Below are positions 24,321 to 31,890 of a stretch of DNA of 64,000 nt, in pieces. The stretch is taken from assembly GCA_035765895.1 (NCBI GenBank), contig DASTWL010000028.1, positions 1-64,000 on the forward strand, written 5' to 3'. The position numbers and the translations under genes were made by a program. This DNA comes from Verrucomicrobiia bacterium (GTDB lineage: Bacteria; Verrucomicrobiota; Verrucomicrobiia; Limisphaerales; DSYF01). Below the pieces are notes generated by a model that saw only the letters and a program-made list of their open reading frames with translations, had not been told where the DNA came from and searched no databases. Position 1 is the stretch's first letter. Each line of letters begins with the position of its first letter.

Positions 24321-25742
24321 TTAGGCCGCGAGGGTGTCGCCGATCAGCGCGAGCGTTGGACGCAATTGCGGAATGTGCAGGCGCTGCACCAATGAGCCGT
24401 TCAGCTTTTCGAAAACGAAATGCTCCACGCGCAGGGCCCCGAACACGACATCCGAATACACTGTGTCATACAAGTCGCTGGCAAAGTAGATGCGCGGTGC
24501 CAGTCTTTCTGAGAACAAAGCGTGCAATGCTGCATCCGCTCCTACGGCCACTTGGGCACAGGTGGCATTTGTGCCGGTCACTTCGCTGTTGGCCAGGCTG
24601 TTGAGGTAGTAAACGCGTCTGTCCGCGTATCGCAGGCACACACCGATTGTATCCGAGCCGGCGAGCGGGATGGAGGTGTTGTCCCCGAGTTCGAGATCGC
24701 CAATCTCGACCCGGCCACGCTGCCGGAGCAGTTGCTCCATATAGGCCATGGTTCGGGGGTGGATCGCGTAAACATACCTTGAGGACGCTCCCAGTCTTGA
24801 CCCGAGCTTGACGTTCTCCTCGTGCAGCACGAGCATGCCGCGCGGATACTCCTGCAACTCAATCAACGGCTGCATGATGGATCGCAGATCTTCCCGGTGT
24901 TGAACCGCGTTCCCTGAGCACATACGAAGCGCTCCATTCACGACCTGCCCGGCCGGTTCCCAAACTGTTTCCGTCAGGAACTCCTTACGGGACCACGTGA
25001 TCATGGGACGCCAGCCGGTTGCCGGCACTGAGGTATCGTATTCAAAATGCACAATCTCCAAAGGCGTCCCGTGCTGCTGGAATCCGTGCCATACCCAAAG
25101 GTTCACCACCCCGGGATTCATGCCCGAGCTGAGAATGTGCGGCGCCTGGCGTTGATCGGTGCGCGTTGGATGCAGGTCTGAAACCACTTCGGCAATGCCT
25201 CGCCCCGACTCGTTCAACGCGGTGTTGACATAAGAAACACCCGCGGCATCTGTCGCGTTCAAGACGGGTTGCGTATCCAAATCCGTCACATCCAGCACGA
25301 CATTGATCCCGTGCTGACGTAACAGCCGGTGATAATCCATCGTCTCATCGGGAAATCGAAGCCGACGCTGGACGAATTCGTAGTTCAGCGATTCATGGTC
25401 GAGATATGGATTGCGGCGCACGCCGTCATCCAAGTCAAGAAGCACGACCCGACCAAAATCTCGCCAGCGGGCTGCCAGCCGCTGCAAAAACGCCTGCGCA
25501 ACGTGGCCCGATGCACCCAGGATCAGGAGGTTGGGAGGACGAGGCGCCGGTTCCGTAAGAACAATGGGCCAATCGAAGGAGCGCCCCCGGTTCCTGGTTC
25601 CGTTTTGCCTCCTGCTTTTGGCCGCTTTGCCGGCCGGACAAACCCGACGTCTCGTCTCCAAGTTTGGTTGCAGCGGTTTGATCCCACGGACAATTGTGTT
25701 CGCAAAGGGTGCTACTTTAGCCATGATTTGCTCCTTTCTCAT
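24321..25742 (-). CDS. saccharopine dehydrogenase-like oxidoreductase (larger)
   Basis: 473 residues. After a basic 65-residue N-terminal extension comes a Rossmann fold (LLILGASGHVAQAFLQRLA), DVTDLDTQPVLNATDAAGVSYVNTALNESG, and the catalytic-domain segment ILSSGMNPGVVNLWVWHGF. Later blocks such as HFEYDTSVPATGWRPMITWSRKEF and LASRYVYAIHPRTM-like regions resemble homospermidine-synthase/saccharopine-dehydrogenase relatives. The substrate is uncertain: it may act on an amino-acid or polyamine imine adduct. A Met at residue 7 is an alternative start. It sits between gdhA and grpE in one operon and is only distantly related to the second SDH-like gene. Confidence 0.75.
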   Translation of the reverse strand: MRKEQIMAKVAPFANTIVRGIKPLQPNLETRRRVCPAGKAAKSRRQNGTRNRGRSFDWPIVLTEPAPRPPNLLILGASGHVAQAFLQRLAARWRDFGRVVLLDLDDGVRRNPYLDHESLNYEFVQRRLRFPDETMDYHRLLRQHGINVVLDVTDLDTQPVLNATDAAGVSYVNTALNESGRGIAEVVSDLHPTRTDQRQAPHILSSGMNPGVVNLWVWHGFQQHGTPLEIVHFEYDTSVPATGWRPMITWSRKEFLTETVWEPAGQVVNGALRMCSGNAVQHREDLRSIMQPLIELQEYPRGMLVLHEENVKLGSRLGASSRYVYAIHPRTMAYMEQLLRQRGRVEIGDLELGDNTSIPLAGSDTIGVCLRYADRRVYYLNSLANSEVTGTNATCAQVAVGADAALHALFSERLAPRIYFASDLYDTVYSDVVFGALRVEHFVFEKLNGSLVQRLHIPQLRPTLALIGDTLAA

Positions 25743-25755
25743 TCTGGGTTTTTTG

Positions 25756-26337
25756 TTACTGCTCTGTCGGGTTGCTGTGTTTCAGGTCATTCACGACCAC
25801 TTTGGCCGGGCGAAACAGCGATTCTCCTTGCAACCAGCCGCGCTGCCACACTTCAAGAATGACATGATCCGGTCGCATCGGTTCGGAGCGGACGCAAACC
25901 GCCTCATGATAGCGTGGGTCGAATGCCTGCCCGAGATCATCGCGTCCCGTGAAGCCATGTTCCTTCAGCGCCTGTATCAACTGGCGCAGCGTCAACTGAA
26001 CGCCCTCGCGCAGTTGTTCCGTCGAATGCGCCGGGCCATTGGTCAACGCACGCTCCAAATTGTCCACGACCGGCAGCACTGCACGAACAAACGTGTTTCT
26101 CAATTCCAAGGCACGAAGTTCGCTCTCGCGCGCCGCCCGCCTTTTGAAATTGTCGAAGTCCGCGACGAGCCGGAGACAACGCTCCTTCCATTCCATCAGT
26201 TCCTTCTGAAGCAGCGCATCTTCCTTCCCAGAGGCCGGCAACCCCTGAATTGCGGGAGACTCTTTCGCCCCGTTTACCGCCGTCCGCAATCGCGTTTCGC
26301 GGGCAACGACATTTGCTGGTATCATCTCTTTATACAT
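25756..26337 (-). CDS. grpE: GrpE nucleotide-exchange factor
   Basis: 193 residues from ATG 26337 (MYKEMIPANVVARETR); longer in-frame starts overlap the upstream gene too far. The long coiled coil (about 45-80) carries LVADFDNFKRRAARE, the GrpE signature. NTFVRAVLPVVDNLERALTN and GRDDLGQAFDPRYHEAVCVRS...HVILEVWQRGWLQGESLFRPAKVVV form the C-terminal beta domain. GrpE drives ADP release from DnaK. No dnaK or dnaJ is nearby, so this is an orphan copy. Its start overlaps the stop of the SDH-like gene by 8 bp. Confidence 0.93.
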   Translation of the reverse strand: MYKEMIPANVVARETRLRTAVNGAKESPAIQGLPASGKEDALLQKELMEWKERCLRLVADFDNFKRRAARESELRALELRNTFVRAVLPVVDNLERALTNGPAHSTEQLREGVQLTLRQLIQALKEHGFTGRDDLGQAFDPRYHEAVCVRSEPMRPDHVILEVWQRGWLQGESLFRPAKVVVNDLKHSNPTEQ

Positions 26338-27499
26338 GATTCTTGTTGGTTTGCTTGAGGCTGTCGCCGATTTCGATGGTCCTTCTCCGAATTTGAAAAC
26401 CTCGCCGGCGCATCCCGCGCAGAATAGATGCGCGCACCTTTGCTGAGAGGCCCTCCGGCGGATAAACCCCGGCCAGATGTGTGGGGAAATGCTCGACAAA
26501 CACCGCCGCACTTTGCGCGGACGCGAAGGCAATCGGTGTGCCGGCCATTCCGTTTCGACGCAGTTGCCAGAGGCTTGGAAACACGCAACACCGGTGGCGC
26601 TCCACACGCTTGCGATTTCGCCTGCCGACAACCGAAACACAGGCCGCGAACCGCGCGTTCCGCAACTGGCCACGGCGCATCAATTCAGCAACTTCCGCCG
26701 GCGAAGCCGTGTCGGGAAAGCGCCGAATCACCCGCCTGTCCGAGGGGCGCAGTTTTCCCTGGCGATACCAACGCCGCAAGCGGTCCATCTCATTGCCGCC
26801 GATCTTGACATCCAGCGCATTCATCTCGATGAAGCGTGGCAGAGTCACGGCTTCATCTTGGGCCGCCAGCATGACGCGCGCTTCACCAATCGGCTTCGGA
26901 AACCGGAACCATTCCGCTTCGCCAAATCGTTGGGCAAAACGAAATCGTCCCTGCCGGTAAACTCGGGGTTTGGAGATCGCCTCATCATGAGCGACCTCGC
27001 CTGACCACGTTGAAACGGGAGTGTCGCTTTCCGTGTCTTCAAAGAGCCGGATGCGCACTTGATCCACCTCGTCCAGCGTATCCGCGCACGCTGCCACCAG
27101 GAGATTGGTCAGCCCGGGTGATGCACCCGCGTTGATCAGTGCCAGCCGTCCTCGCCGCGCAAAATCCTCATCAAATCGAAACTGTTCGGCCTTGAACGGG
27201 TTTCGAGCCAGATGCGAAGCCAGATCAAGATAATGCACACCCAATCGCAATGCGGCGCGAACCACCGTCTCGTTAAACACGGCCGGCGTGGCGTTGACCA
27301 GCAGATGGCATCCTCGGGCCGCATGCACAACGGAGCGGATGCTGCGCGCGTTGACCGGACGGCACTCAATGGCGCGTCCGACAAATGGGCACGCCCGCTC
27401 GGGGTCACGATCCCCGCACCACACGGTGTGGCGTCGCCGTCTCAGCAGTTGGGCCAGCAATCCGCCGGTCGCACCGGCTCCGAGAATGAACACCTTCAT
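26330..27499 (-). CDS. saccharopine dehydrogenase-like oxidoreductase (smaller)
   Basis: 389 residues. The Rossmann fold starts MKVFILGAGATGGLLAQLL, followed by ARGCHLLVNATPAVFNETVVRAALRLGVHYLDLAS and the family motif LINAGASPGLTNLLVAACAD. STWSGEVAHDEAISKPRVY begins the catalytic insertion. This is the layout of the saccharopine dehydrogenase (glutamate-forming) family, which oxidises or reduces saccharopine-like adducts with NAD(P). With GDH in the same operon, 2-oxoglutarate/glutamate turnover coupled to lysine metabolism is possible but unproven. The gene lies 26 bp after the hpf stop. Confidence 0.8.
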   Translation of the reverse strand: MKVFILGAGATGGLLAQLLRRRRHTVWCGDRDPERACPFVGRAIECRPVNARSIRSVVHAARGCHLLVNATPAVFNETVVRAALRLGVHYLDLASHLARNPFKAEQFRFDEDFARRGRLALINAGASPGLTNLLVAACADTLDEVDQVRIRLFEDTESDTPVSTWSGEVAHDEAISKPRVYRQGRFRFAQRFGEAEWFRFPKPIGEARVMLAAQDEAVTLPRFIEMNALDVKIGGNEMDRLRRWYRQGKLRPSDRRVIRRFPDTASPAEVAELMRRGQLRNARFAACVSVVGRRNRKRVERHRCCVFPSLWQLRRNGMAGTPIAFASAQSAAVFVEHFPTHLAGVYPPEGLSAKVRASILRGMRRRGFQIRRRTIEIGDSLKQTNKNHV

Positions 27500-27525
27500 C
27501 TCTGCAATCTCCTCTCATGCCCAGG

Positions 27526-27882
27526 TCAGGCACGCACGCCCGCCTGCAAACGGTGCGCCCGGGCCCGGTGTTCACGCACTCGACGAACCAGCCGCGCCGT
27601 CTTCCGACGTCGGAGCCGGCCTTCGATTTTCTCCGCCACCAGGTCTATCGCGGCGACAGGTTCGTGGGCGCAGTGTTCGGCGAACAGATCATTGCCGGGA
27701 ATTTCACAATGAACTCGCGCGCGGAACTGACGCGCCGAACGATGGGGGCAAACCTTGTGCAACTGCACCCGTGCCCGTAACGCACGCGGAGCATACTGCC
27801 GCACGCGGCCAATTTTCCGGGTTACTGCGTCGCGCAGCTTGTCGGTCAGTTCAACGCCTTCGGCGCGGATCAAAATATCCAT
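27526..27882 (-). CDS. hpf: ribosome hibernation-promoting factor (HPF/RaiA family)
   Basis: 118 residues from ATG 27882 (MDILIRAEGVELTDKLRDAV), which aligns with the family N-terminus and has AGGAAG 5 nt upstream; a longer start at 27972 lacks a ribosome site. The core has KIGRVRQYAPRALRARVQL, then ARVHCEIPGNDLFAEHCAHEPVAAIDLVAEKIEGRLRRRKTARLVRR. Short HPF/RaiA proteins bind the 30S A and P sites and shut down or dimerise ribosomes in dormancy. The family was first called 'sigma-54 modulation protein'. It is the first gene of block D under promoter D, with a leader of about 135 nt. Confidence 0.88.
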   Translation of the reverse strand: MDILIRAEGVELTDKLRDAVTRKIGRVRQYAPRALRARVQLHKVCPHRSARQFRARVHCEIPGNDLFAEHCAHEPVAAIDLVAEKIEGRLRRRKTARLVRRVREHRARAHRLQAGVRA

Positions 27883-28027
27883 TGCTTCCTGTTTCCATGC
27901 GGCGACCTTCAGTTTTCTGGCTGCGCGGCTCGCGTGCGTTGTAGCGGGGGTGATGTTTGCTTTCATAGGCATTGGTTTCGGTGCTTAACACGGCGTTCCT
28001 TCACCGTGCGTGATCGTTTCTCTTCTT

Positions 28028-28043
28028 AGCTGGCTTCGTGCCA
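28028..28043 (-). promoter_or_regulatory. sigma-54 promoter D (-24/-12)
   Basis: On the minus strand: TGGCACGAAGCCAGCT followed by AAGAAGAG. Perfect -24 consensus and correct GG-N10-GC spacing. The predicted start is near 28017, about 135 nt before the favoured hpf start. The gap 27883-28325 also holds an inverted repeat AGGCGCG...CGCGCCT (28207-28230) lying between this promoter and the divergent promoter E. Confidence 0.75.
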
Positions 28044-28206
28044 GCGGAATTTTGACTCGAAGCTCACGCTTTTCTCGCAAAGTGGTGTCGAGCACTTGAA
28101 GACGTCGGGATTTTTCGTTCCGGCTCCGGTCCTTTTTGTTTCGCCCACTGCCAATTCGCCGGAGATGCGAGACTGACAGAAGTTGGCTGCCACAACCCAA
28201 AGCCGC

Positions 28207-28230
28207 AGGCGCGCAGGCCGAAACGCGCCT
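28207..28230. promoter_or_regulatory. inverted repeat between divergent sigma-54 promoters D and E
   Basis: AGGCGCG (28207-28213) and CGCGCCT (28224-28230) form a perfect 7-bp dyad with a 10-nt gap. It is 65 bp upstream of promoter E and about 165 bp upstream of promoter D, within reach of both. It resembles the dyad upstream of promoter C in arm/gap layout though not in exact sequence, so it is a candidate activator site only. Confidence 0.35.
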
Positions 28231-28294
28231 TACGGAAGTTAAATCACCCATTTACGCGGATGAAACGCCGTTTGCTCGAAACGCTTTAAGGCTG

Positions 28295-28310
28295 TGGCAC
28301 ACGGCTGGCT
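28295..28310 (+). promoter_or_regulatory. possible sigma-54 promoter E (-24/-12)
   Basis: TGGCACACGGCTGGCT followed by AAGAA. GG-N10-GC spacing is kept and the sequence past the -12 (GCTAAGAA) equals that of promoter D. It faces the small membrane protein gene and the two-component genes. A weakness is that the predicted start (about 28321) is only 5 nt before ATG 28326 and falls inside its ribosome-binding site, so the first mRNA would be nearly leaderless. Confidence 0.5.
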
Positions 28311-28325
28311 AAGAACGGAAGCATC

Positions 28326-28835
28326 ATGAACGACATCGGAATCATTCTGGGGATCATTGCCATCGTTGCGGTGGTCATGCTGGACATCATCGTCAGACTG
28401 GTGGTGGCACCGCGCCGCCGGGACAAATACGTGGAGAGCCTCCTGGACAGCATGACTGAAATGGAGCCGGCGGGCCAGACGGCACGCGCGCCCCACGCGT
28501 CAGCCGCCGTGGACGATTCGTTGGCGGAAAGTCTGCTCCGTCATTTTGAACAATCGGCCACGTCGCGCCACGTGTTGGCGGCGCTGACGGCGGCAACGGG
28601 CGGCCTGCCTGAATCTGAAGTGGTGACGGCGGTGAATCGTGAACTGGCGCACCTGCGCAAACGGGAATTGCCCGCCGCAGTGGTGCGGAAAGTCGTGATG
28701 ATTTTGATGGGAGCGGATCTGGCGGCGCTCCGGCAAGGACGATTCGAACTCACGACCGCCGGCAAACGTCTTCATGCCTTGCTTCAGACACGTGCAACTG
28801 AGACGGCGCCAGCATCGGCTTTTGTTTCGCCCTGA
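28326..28835 (+). CDS. membrane-anchored protein of unknown function, first in the NtrBC-like block
   Basis: 169 residues starting MNDIGIILGIIAIVAVVMLDIIVRLVV, one N-terminal membrane helix followed by RRRDKYV (cytoplasmic side). The soluble part has DDSLAESLLRHFEQSATSRHVLAALTAATGGLPESEVVTAVNRELAHLRKRELPAAVVRKVVMILMGADLAALRQGRFELTTAGKRLHALL. This has the look of a winged-helix-like fold, with a final wing GRFELTTAGKRL as seen in many DNA-binding proteins. No family was recognised. GGAAG stands 6 nt before ATG. The 23-bp gap to the kinase suggests co-transcription, perhaps as a sensor partner. Confidence 0.7.
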   Translation: MNDIGIILGIIAIVAVVMLDIIVRLVVAPRRRDKYVESLLDSMTEMEPAGQTARAPHASAAVDDSLAESLLRHFEQSATSRHVLAALTAATGGLPESEVVTAVNRELAHLRKRELPAAVVRKVVMILMGADLAALRQGRFELTTAGKRLHALLQTRATETAPASAFVSP

Positions 28836-28870
28836 GCGCCGGTCCCGATTAGACTCCTGTGTTTACGTCC

Positions 28871-29914
28871 ATGAGCGCAAAGATTCCCTTTCGGCTGACC
28901 GAACTGTTGATCGCCGCTGCGATCATCGGGGCCGCACTGTTCTGGGCGGAACGTGCGGCCTGGCGACAGATCAGCACGCTGCGGGCTGAAATGAACGTGG
29001 CCCAGATTGAGAGACTGGCCGCTGCCGACCGGGCCGACGCCGAGCAGTTCGTCACTGACACCAATGCTGCCCTGACCCGCGTGCAACGATTCCTGTTCCT
29101 GTCGCTGCTGGGATTGTTCGTCAGCGGGACGGTCGTGCTGGTGTGGGTTTACCGCCGCATGATTGCACCGCTGCGGACTAACCTGACCGAGAGCCGGGCC
29201 ATCATCGAACGACAGGAAAAGCTGGCGTCCCTGGGGGTTTTTGCCACGGGCATTGCGCACGAGATTCGCAATCCCCTCACCGCCATCAAGGTCCGGCTGT
29301 TCAGCCTCAAGGCTAGTCATCGGCCCGGCACCTCCGACCATGAAGACCTGGAGGTGATCGAGAATGAAATTGATCGCCTGGAGCGGATCGTGCGTGATTT
29401 TTTGCAATTCGCGCGCCCCAGCGAACCGGATTTGCAAAGAGTTTCCGCCGCCAAACTCCTTCGGGACACCGCAGGTCTGCTGGCTTCTGATCTGGCGAAA
29501 CGGTCCATCACCCTCAAACTGGATATCGACGCCGAGGAGGTCGTCAGGGCGGACACCGACAAGATGAAGCAGGTGTTGATAAACTTTGTTCAGAATGCAG
29601 CGGACAGCATGGAAACCGGCGGGACGATCACTTTGCAGACTCGCTTGGACAAACAAACCCTGCACGGTTGCAGCATCCCGGTAGTGGTGTTGGAAATCGC
29701 CGACACGGGGAGCGGAATCCCGCCAGAAATTCAAAAGCGATTGTTTGACCCGTTTTTTACGACCAAGGAAAACGGCACCGGGCTGGGCCTGTGCATCGCC
29801 GCGCGGATTGTGGAGAAACACGGAGGCGTCATCGACTATCATTCCCAATTGAATCGCGGCACCACCTTCAGCATCGTGCTGCCACTCGCATCGAAAGATG
29901 AAAACGAATCCTAG
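28871..29914 (+). CDS. NtrB-like sensor histidine kinase
   Basis: 347 residues from ATG 28871; a GTG at 28859 would add four. Two membrane helices (about 9-27 and 74-95) flank a short 45-residue periplasmic or helical loop. The DHp box GVFATGIAHEIRNPLTAIKVRL holds the phospho-His at about 130 and matches the NtrB/HisKA type. The HATPase has NFVQNAADSMETGGTI, the N box; ADTGSGIPPEIQKRLFDPFFTTKENGTGLGLCIA, G1/F/G2 boxes. There is no PAS domain. It overlaps the activator gene by 17 bp. It should phosphorylate the adjacent NtrC-type regulator. Confidence 0.92.
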   Translation: MSAKIPFRLTELLIAAAIIGAALFWAERAAWRQISTLRAEMNVAQIERLAAADRADAEQFVTDTNAALTRVQRFLFLSLLGLFVSGTVVLVWVYRRMIAPLRTNLTESRAIIERQEKLASLGVFATGIAHEIRNPLTAIKVRLFSLKASHRPGTSDHEDLEVIENEIDRLERIVRDFLQFARPSEPDLQRVSAAKLLRDTAGLLASDLAKRSITLKLDIDAEEVVRADTDKMKQVLINFVQNAADSMETGGTITLQTRLDKQTLHGCSIPVVVLEIADTGSGIPPEIQKRLFDPFFTTKENGTGLGLCIAARIVEKHGGVIDYHSQLNRGTTFSIVLPLASKDENES

Positions 29915-31328
29915 AATCCTGCTCGTCGAAGACGACACCAACATCGCCACGGGCCTGCAAAAAGTGATGCGGGCGAACGGTTATGACGTCACAGCTCTGA
30001 GCCGCGGCGACACTGGGCTGGAACGAGCCCTTGCGGAGTCGTTTGATGTCGTGGTCACCGATCTCAAATTGCCCGGCCTCGACGGGCTCGAACTCGTGCG
30101 TCAGTTGCACCAGACGAAACCCAAGTTGCCCATTATCCTGATTACCGCACATGGCACCACCGAAATCGCGATTGAAGCGACCAAGTGGGGTGCGTTCGAT
30201 TACGTTCCCAAGCCGTTTGAAGTGGACGAATTGCTCGATCTCACCGCCAAAGCATTGGAAAGCAGCCGGCTGATGTCGGAGCCGGTGGAAATGGGAGAGG
30301 CGGCATCGAGTCGCACCGCCATTGTTGGCAAGAGCCGCGCAATGCAGAGCATTTACAAGGAGATTGGCCGCATCGCGGCGACTTCCGTCACCGTGTTGAT
30401 TCGTGGTGACACCGGCACCGGTAAGGAACTCATCGCCCGCGCCATTTATCAGCACAGTGACCGGGCCAACGCCCCGTTCATTGCCATCAATTGCGCCGCC
30501 ATACCGGAGGCGCTCTTGGAAAGCGAACTCTTCGGGCACGAACGCGGCTCCTTTACCGGGGCCGATGCGCGACGGATCGGTCGCTTTGAACAGGCCAACG
30601 GAGGCACCATCTTTCTGGACGAGATCGGCGACATGAACGCCAACTTGCAGGCGAAACTTTTGCGAGTGCTTCAGGAAAAATCCATTCAACGCGTGGGCGG
30701 GCGGGAGAATGTGCCCGTGGACGTGCGGGTCATTGCCGCCACCCACCGCGACCTGGAGGCGGCCATCCGCGAGCGCCTGTTCCGAGAAGACCTGTTCTAC
30801 CGGTTGAGCGTTGTCACCATCAAGCTGCCGCCGCTAAATCAACGGACTGACGACATTCCCGACATGGTCAGATACTTCCTGCGACGTTACGGGCCAGAAG
30901 CCGGCGTCGCCGCACCGGCCATCACTCCGGAGGCAATTGACCTTCTTAAAAGTCAAACCTGGCCCGGCAATGTGCGGGAATTGGAAAACACCGTGCGCAA
31001 AACCCTGTTGATCGCCCGTGACTACACGATCAGCCAGGATCACGTGAAAGAAGTCCTCGCCAAATCGCGCGAACCAGCGGCTGTTGCCACGCAATCCCAC
31101 GGGGCCTACATCACGGCGTTGATGGATCAAGTGGAACGCGGCGAAATCCAAAACGCGTTCGCCAAAATGCTGGCTGACCTCGAACCGGAATTATATTCCC
31201 AGGCGATCGCCCGGGCCCAGGGCAACATTACCAAAGCCGCGCAATGGCTCGGTGTGACCCGCTTGAAGATGCGCGAGAAACTCAAGGAATTCAGCCTTCA
31301 TCCTGCCCAAGACGATCAGTCCGAATAG
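29898..31328 (+). CDS. sigma-54-dependent response regulator, NtrC family
   Basis: 476 residues with all three modules. The receiver (1-125) has acceptor Asp55 in VVVTDLKLPG and Lys105 in YVPKPFE. The AAA+ domain (about 143-370) has Walker A GDTGTGKE (170-177), the sigma-54 contact loop GSFTGA (217-222, a Ser in place of the usual Ala in GAFTGA), Walker B GGTIFLDE (235-242) and WPGNVREL. The C-terminal Fis-type HTH (about 435-465) has ITKAAQWLGVTRLKMREKLKEF. It is an ATP-driven activator of -24/-12 promoters, and five such promoters lie in the same island. The receptor is the overlapping kinase. Confidence 0.95.
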   Translation: MKTNPRILLVEDDTNIATGLQKVMRANGYDVTALSRGDTGLERALAESFDVVVTDLKLPGLDGLELVRQLHQTKPKLPIILITAHGTTEIAIEATKWGAFDYVPKPFEVDELLDLTAKALESSRLMSEPVEMGEAASSRTAIVGKSRAMQSIYKEIGRIAATSVTVLIRGDTGTGKELIARAIYQHSDRANAPFIAINCAAIPEALLESELFGHERGSFTGADARRIGRFEQANGGTIFLDEIGDMNANLQAKLLRVLQEKSIQRVGGRENVPVDVRVIAATHRDLEAAIRERLFREDLFYRLSVVTIKLPPLNQRTDDIPDMVRYFLRRYGPEAGVAAPAITPEAIDLLKSQTWPGNVRELENTVRKTLLIARDYTISQDHVKEVLAKSREPAAVATQSHGAYITALMDQVERGEIQNAFAKMLADLEPELYSQAIARAQGNITKAAQWLGVTRLKMREKLKEFSLHPAQDDQSE

Positions 31329-31890
31329 CCTGGCAAATCGGCCGGCCCGGCATGATGTCCGCCAACCGAAGTCAACCTCCTGCCCAGCATCAAACGGTTT
31401 CACCCAGTGCAATGATGGCAATGGGCCGACAGCTTTTGACATCGATCAGCAGCGTCGCCATGGCCTAAGTTGGAGCAATCGCGCATATGACCAAAGGTTG
31501 CCGATTTGCACGACCGCGCACGACAGCGAAGCTTCGGAAAGAGGGGGTGGGTTTTCGCATAGGCGGAAAATGGAAGCTGTGGTAATACTTTTCCCGTGAG
31601 TTAATTACGCTGGTTTCGCAAGTTTCCGGCGAAGCGCCAGGGTGGATTCGATTCCCTTCACGTGTTCCATCTTCATTTTTTCCAACAACGGCTCCTGATT
31701 TTCGGAACTGCACCGCGCATTCCGGCGGGATTTGGAGCGCTCGAAACCAGCGGTAAACGATGCTGGCCAAGCTCGTATTCATCGAGCCTCAGCGGGCACA
31801 AAACGGCGAGAAGCGAACTTGATCCCGGCGACTCCGCAGGGTCCGATTGCGTGATTGCCGGGGGGAAACGGGTTCGCGTAAAATGGAATC
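31329..31890. other. right border of the island and kinase upstream region
   Basis: 562 bp with no convincing ORF. It contains the attR-like copy of the tRNA 3' end (31647-31675). To the left is the 3' flank of the NtrC-type gene. To the right are about 215 bp leading to the large kinase gene; no operator of the ATACGAC type is present there. Confidence 0.5.
31647..31675 (+). repeat. attR-like end: partial duplicate of the tRNA-Gly 3' end
   Basis: TTCGATTCCCTTCAC, then GTGT, then TCCATCTTCA. Identical to 7555-7583 except for the four central bases (25 of 29). No anticodon arm or D-arm precedes it, so it is not a tRNA gene. Together with the intact tRNA it brackets 24 kb of stress-related genes. 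Confidence 0.7.

Noticed and set aside
31640-31680. Second tRNA-Gly gene
   Set aside because: Only the T-arm 3' strand and acceptor end are present; no D-arm or anticodon arm precedes it, and the acceptor bases are changed (GTGT), so it is an attachment-site copy only.
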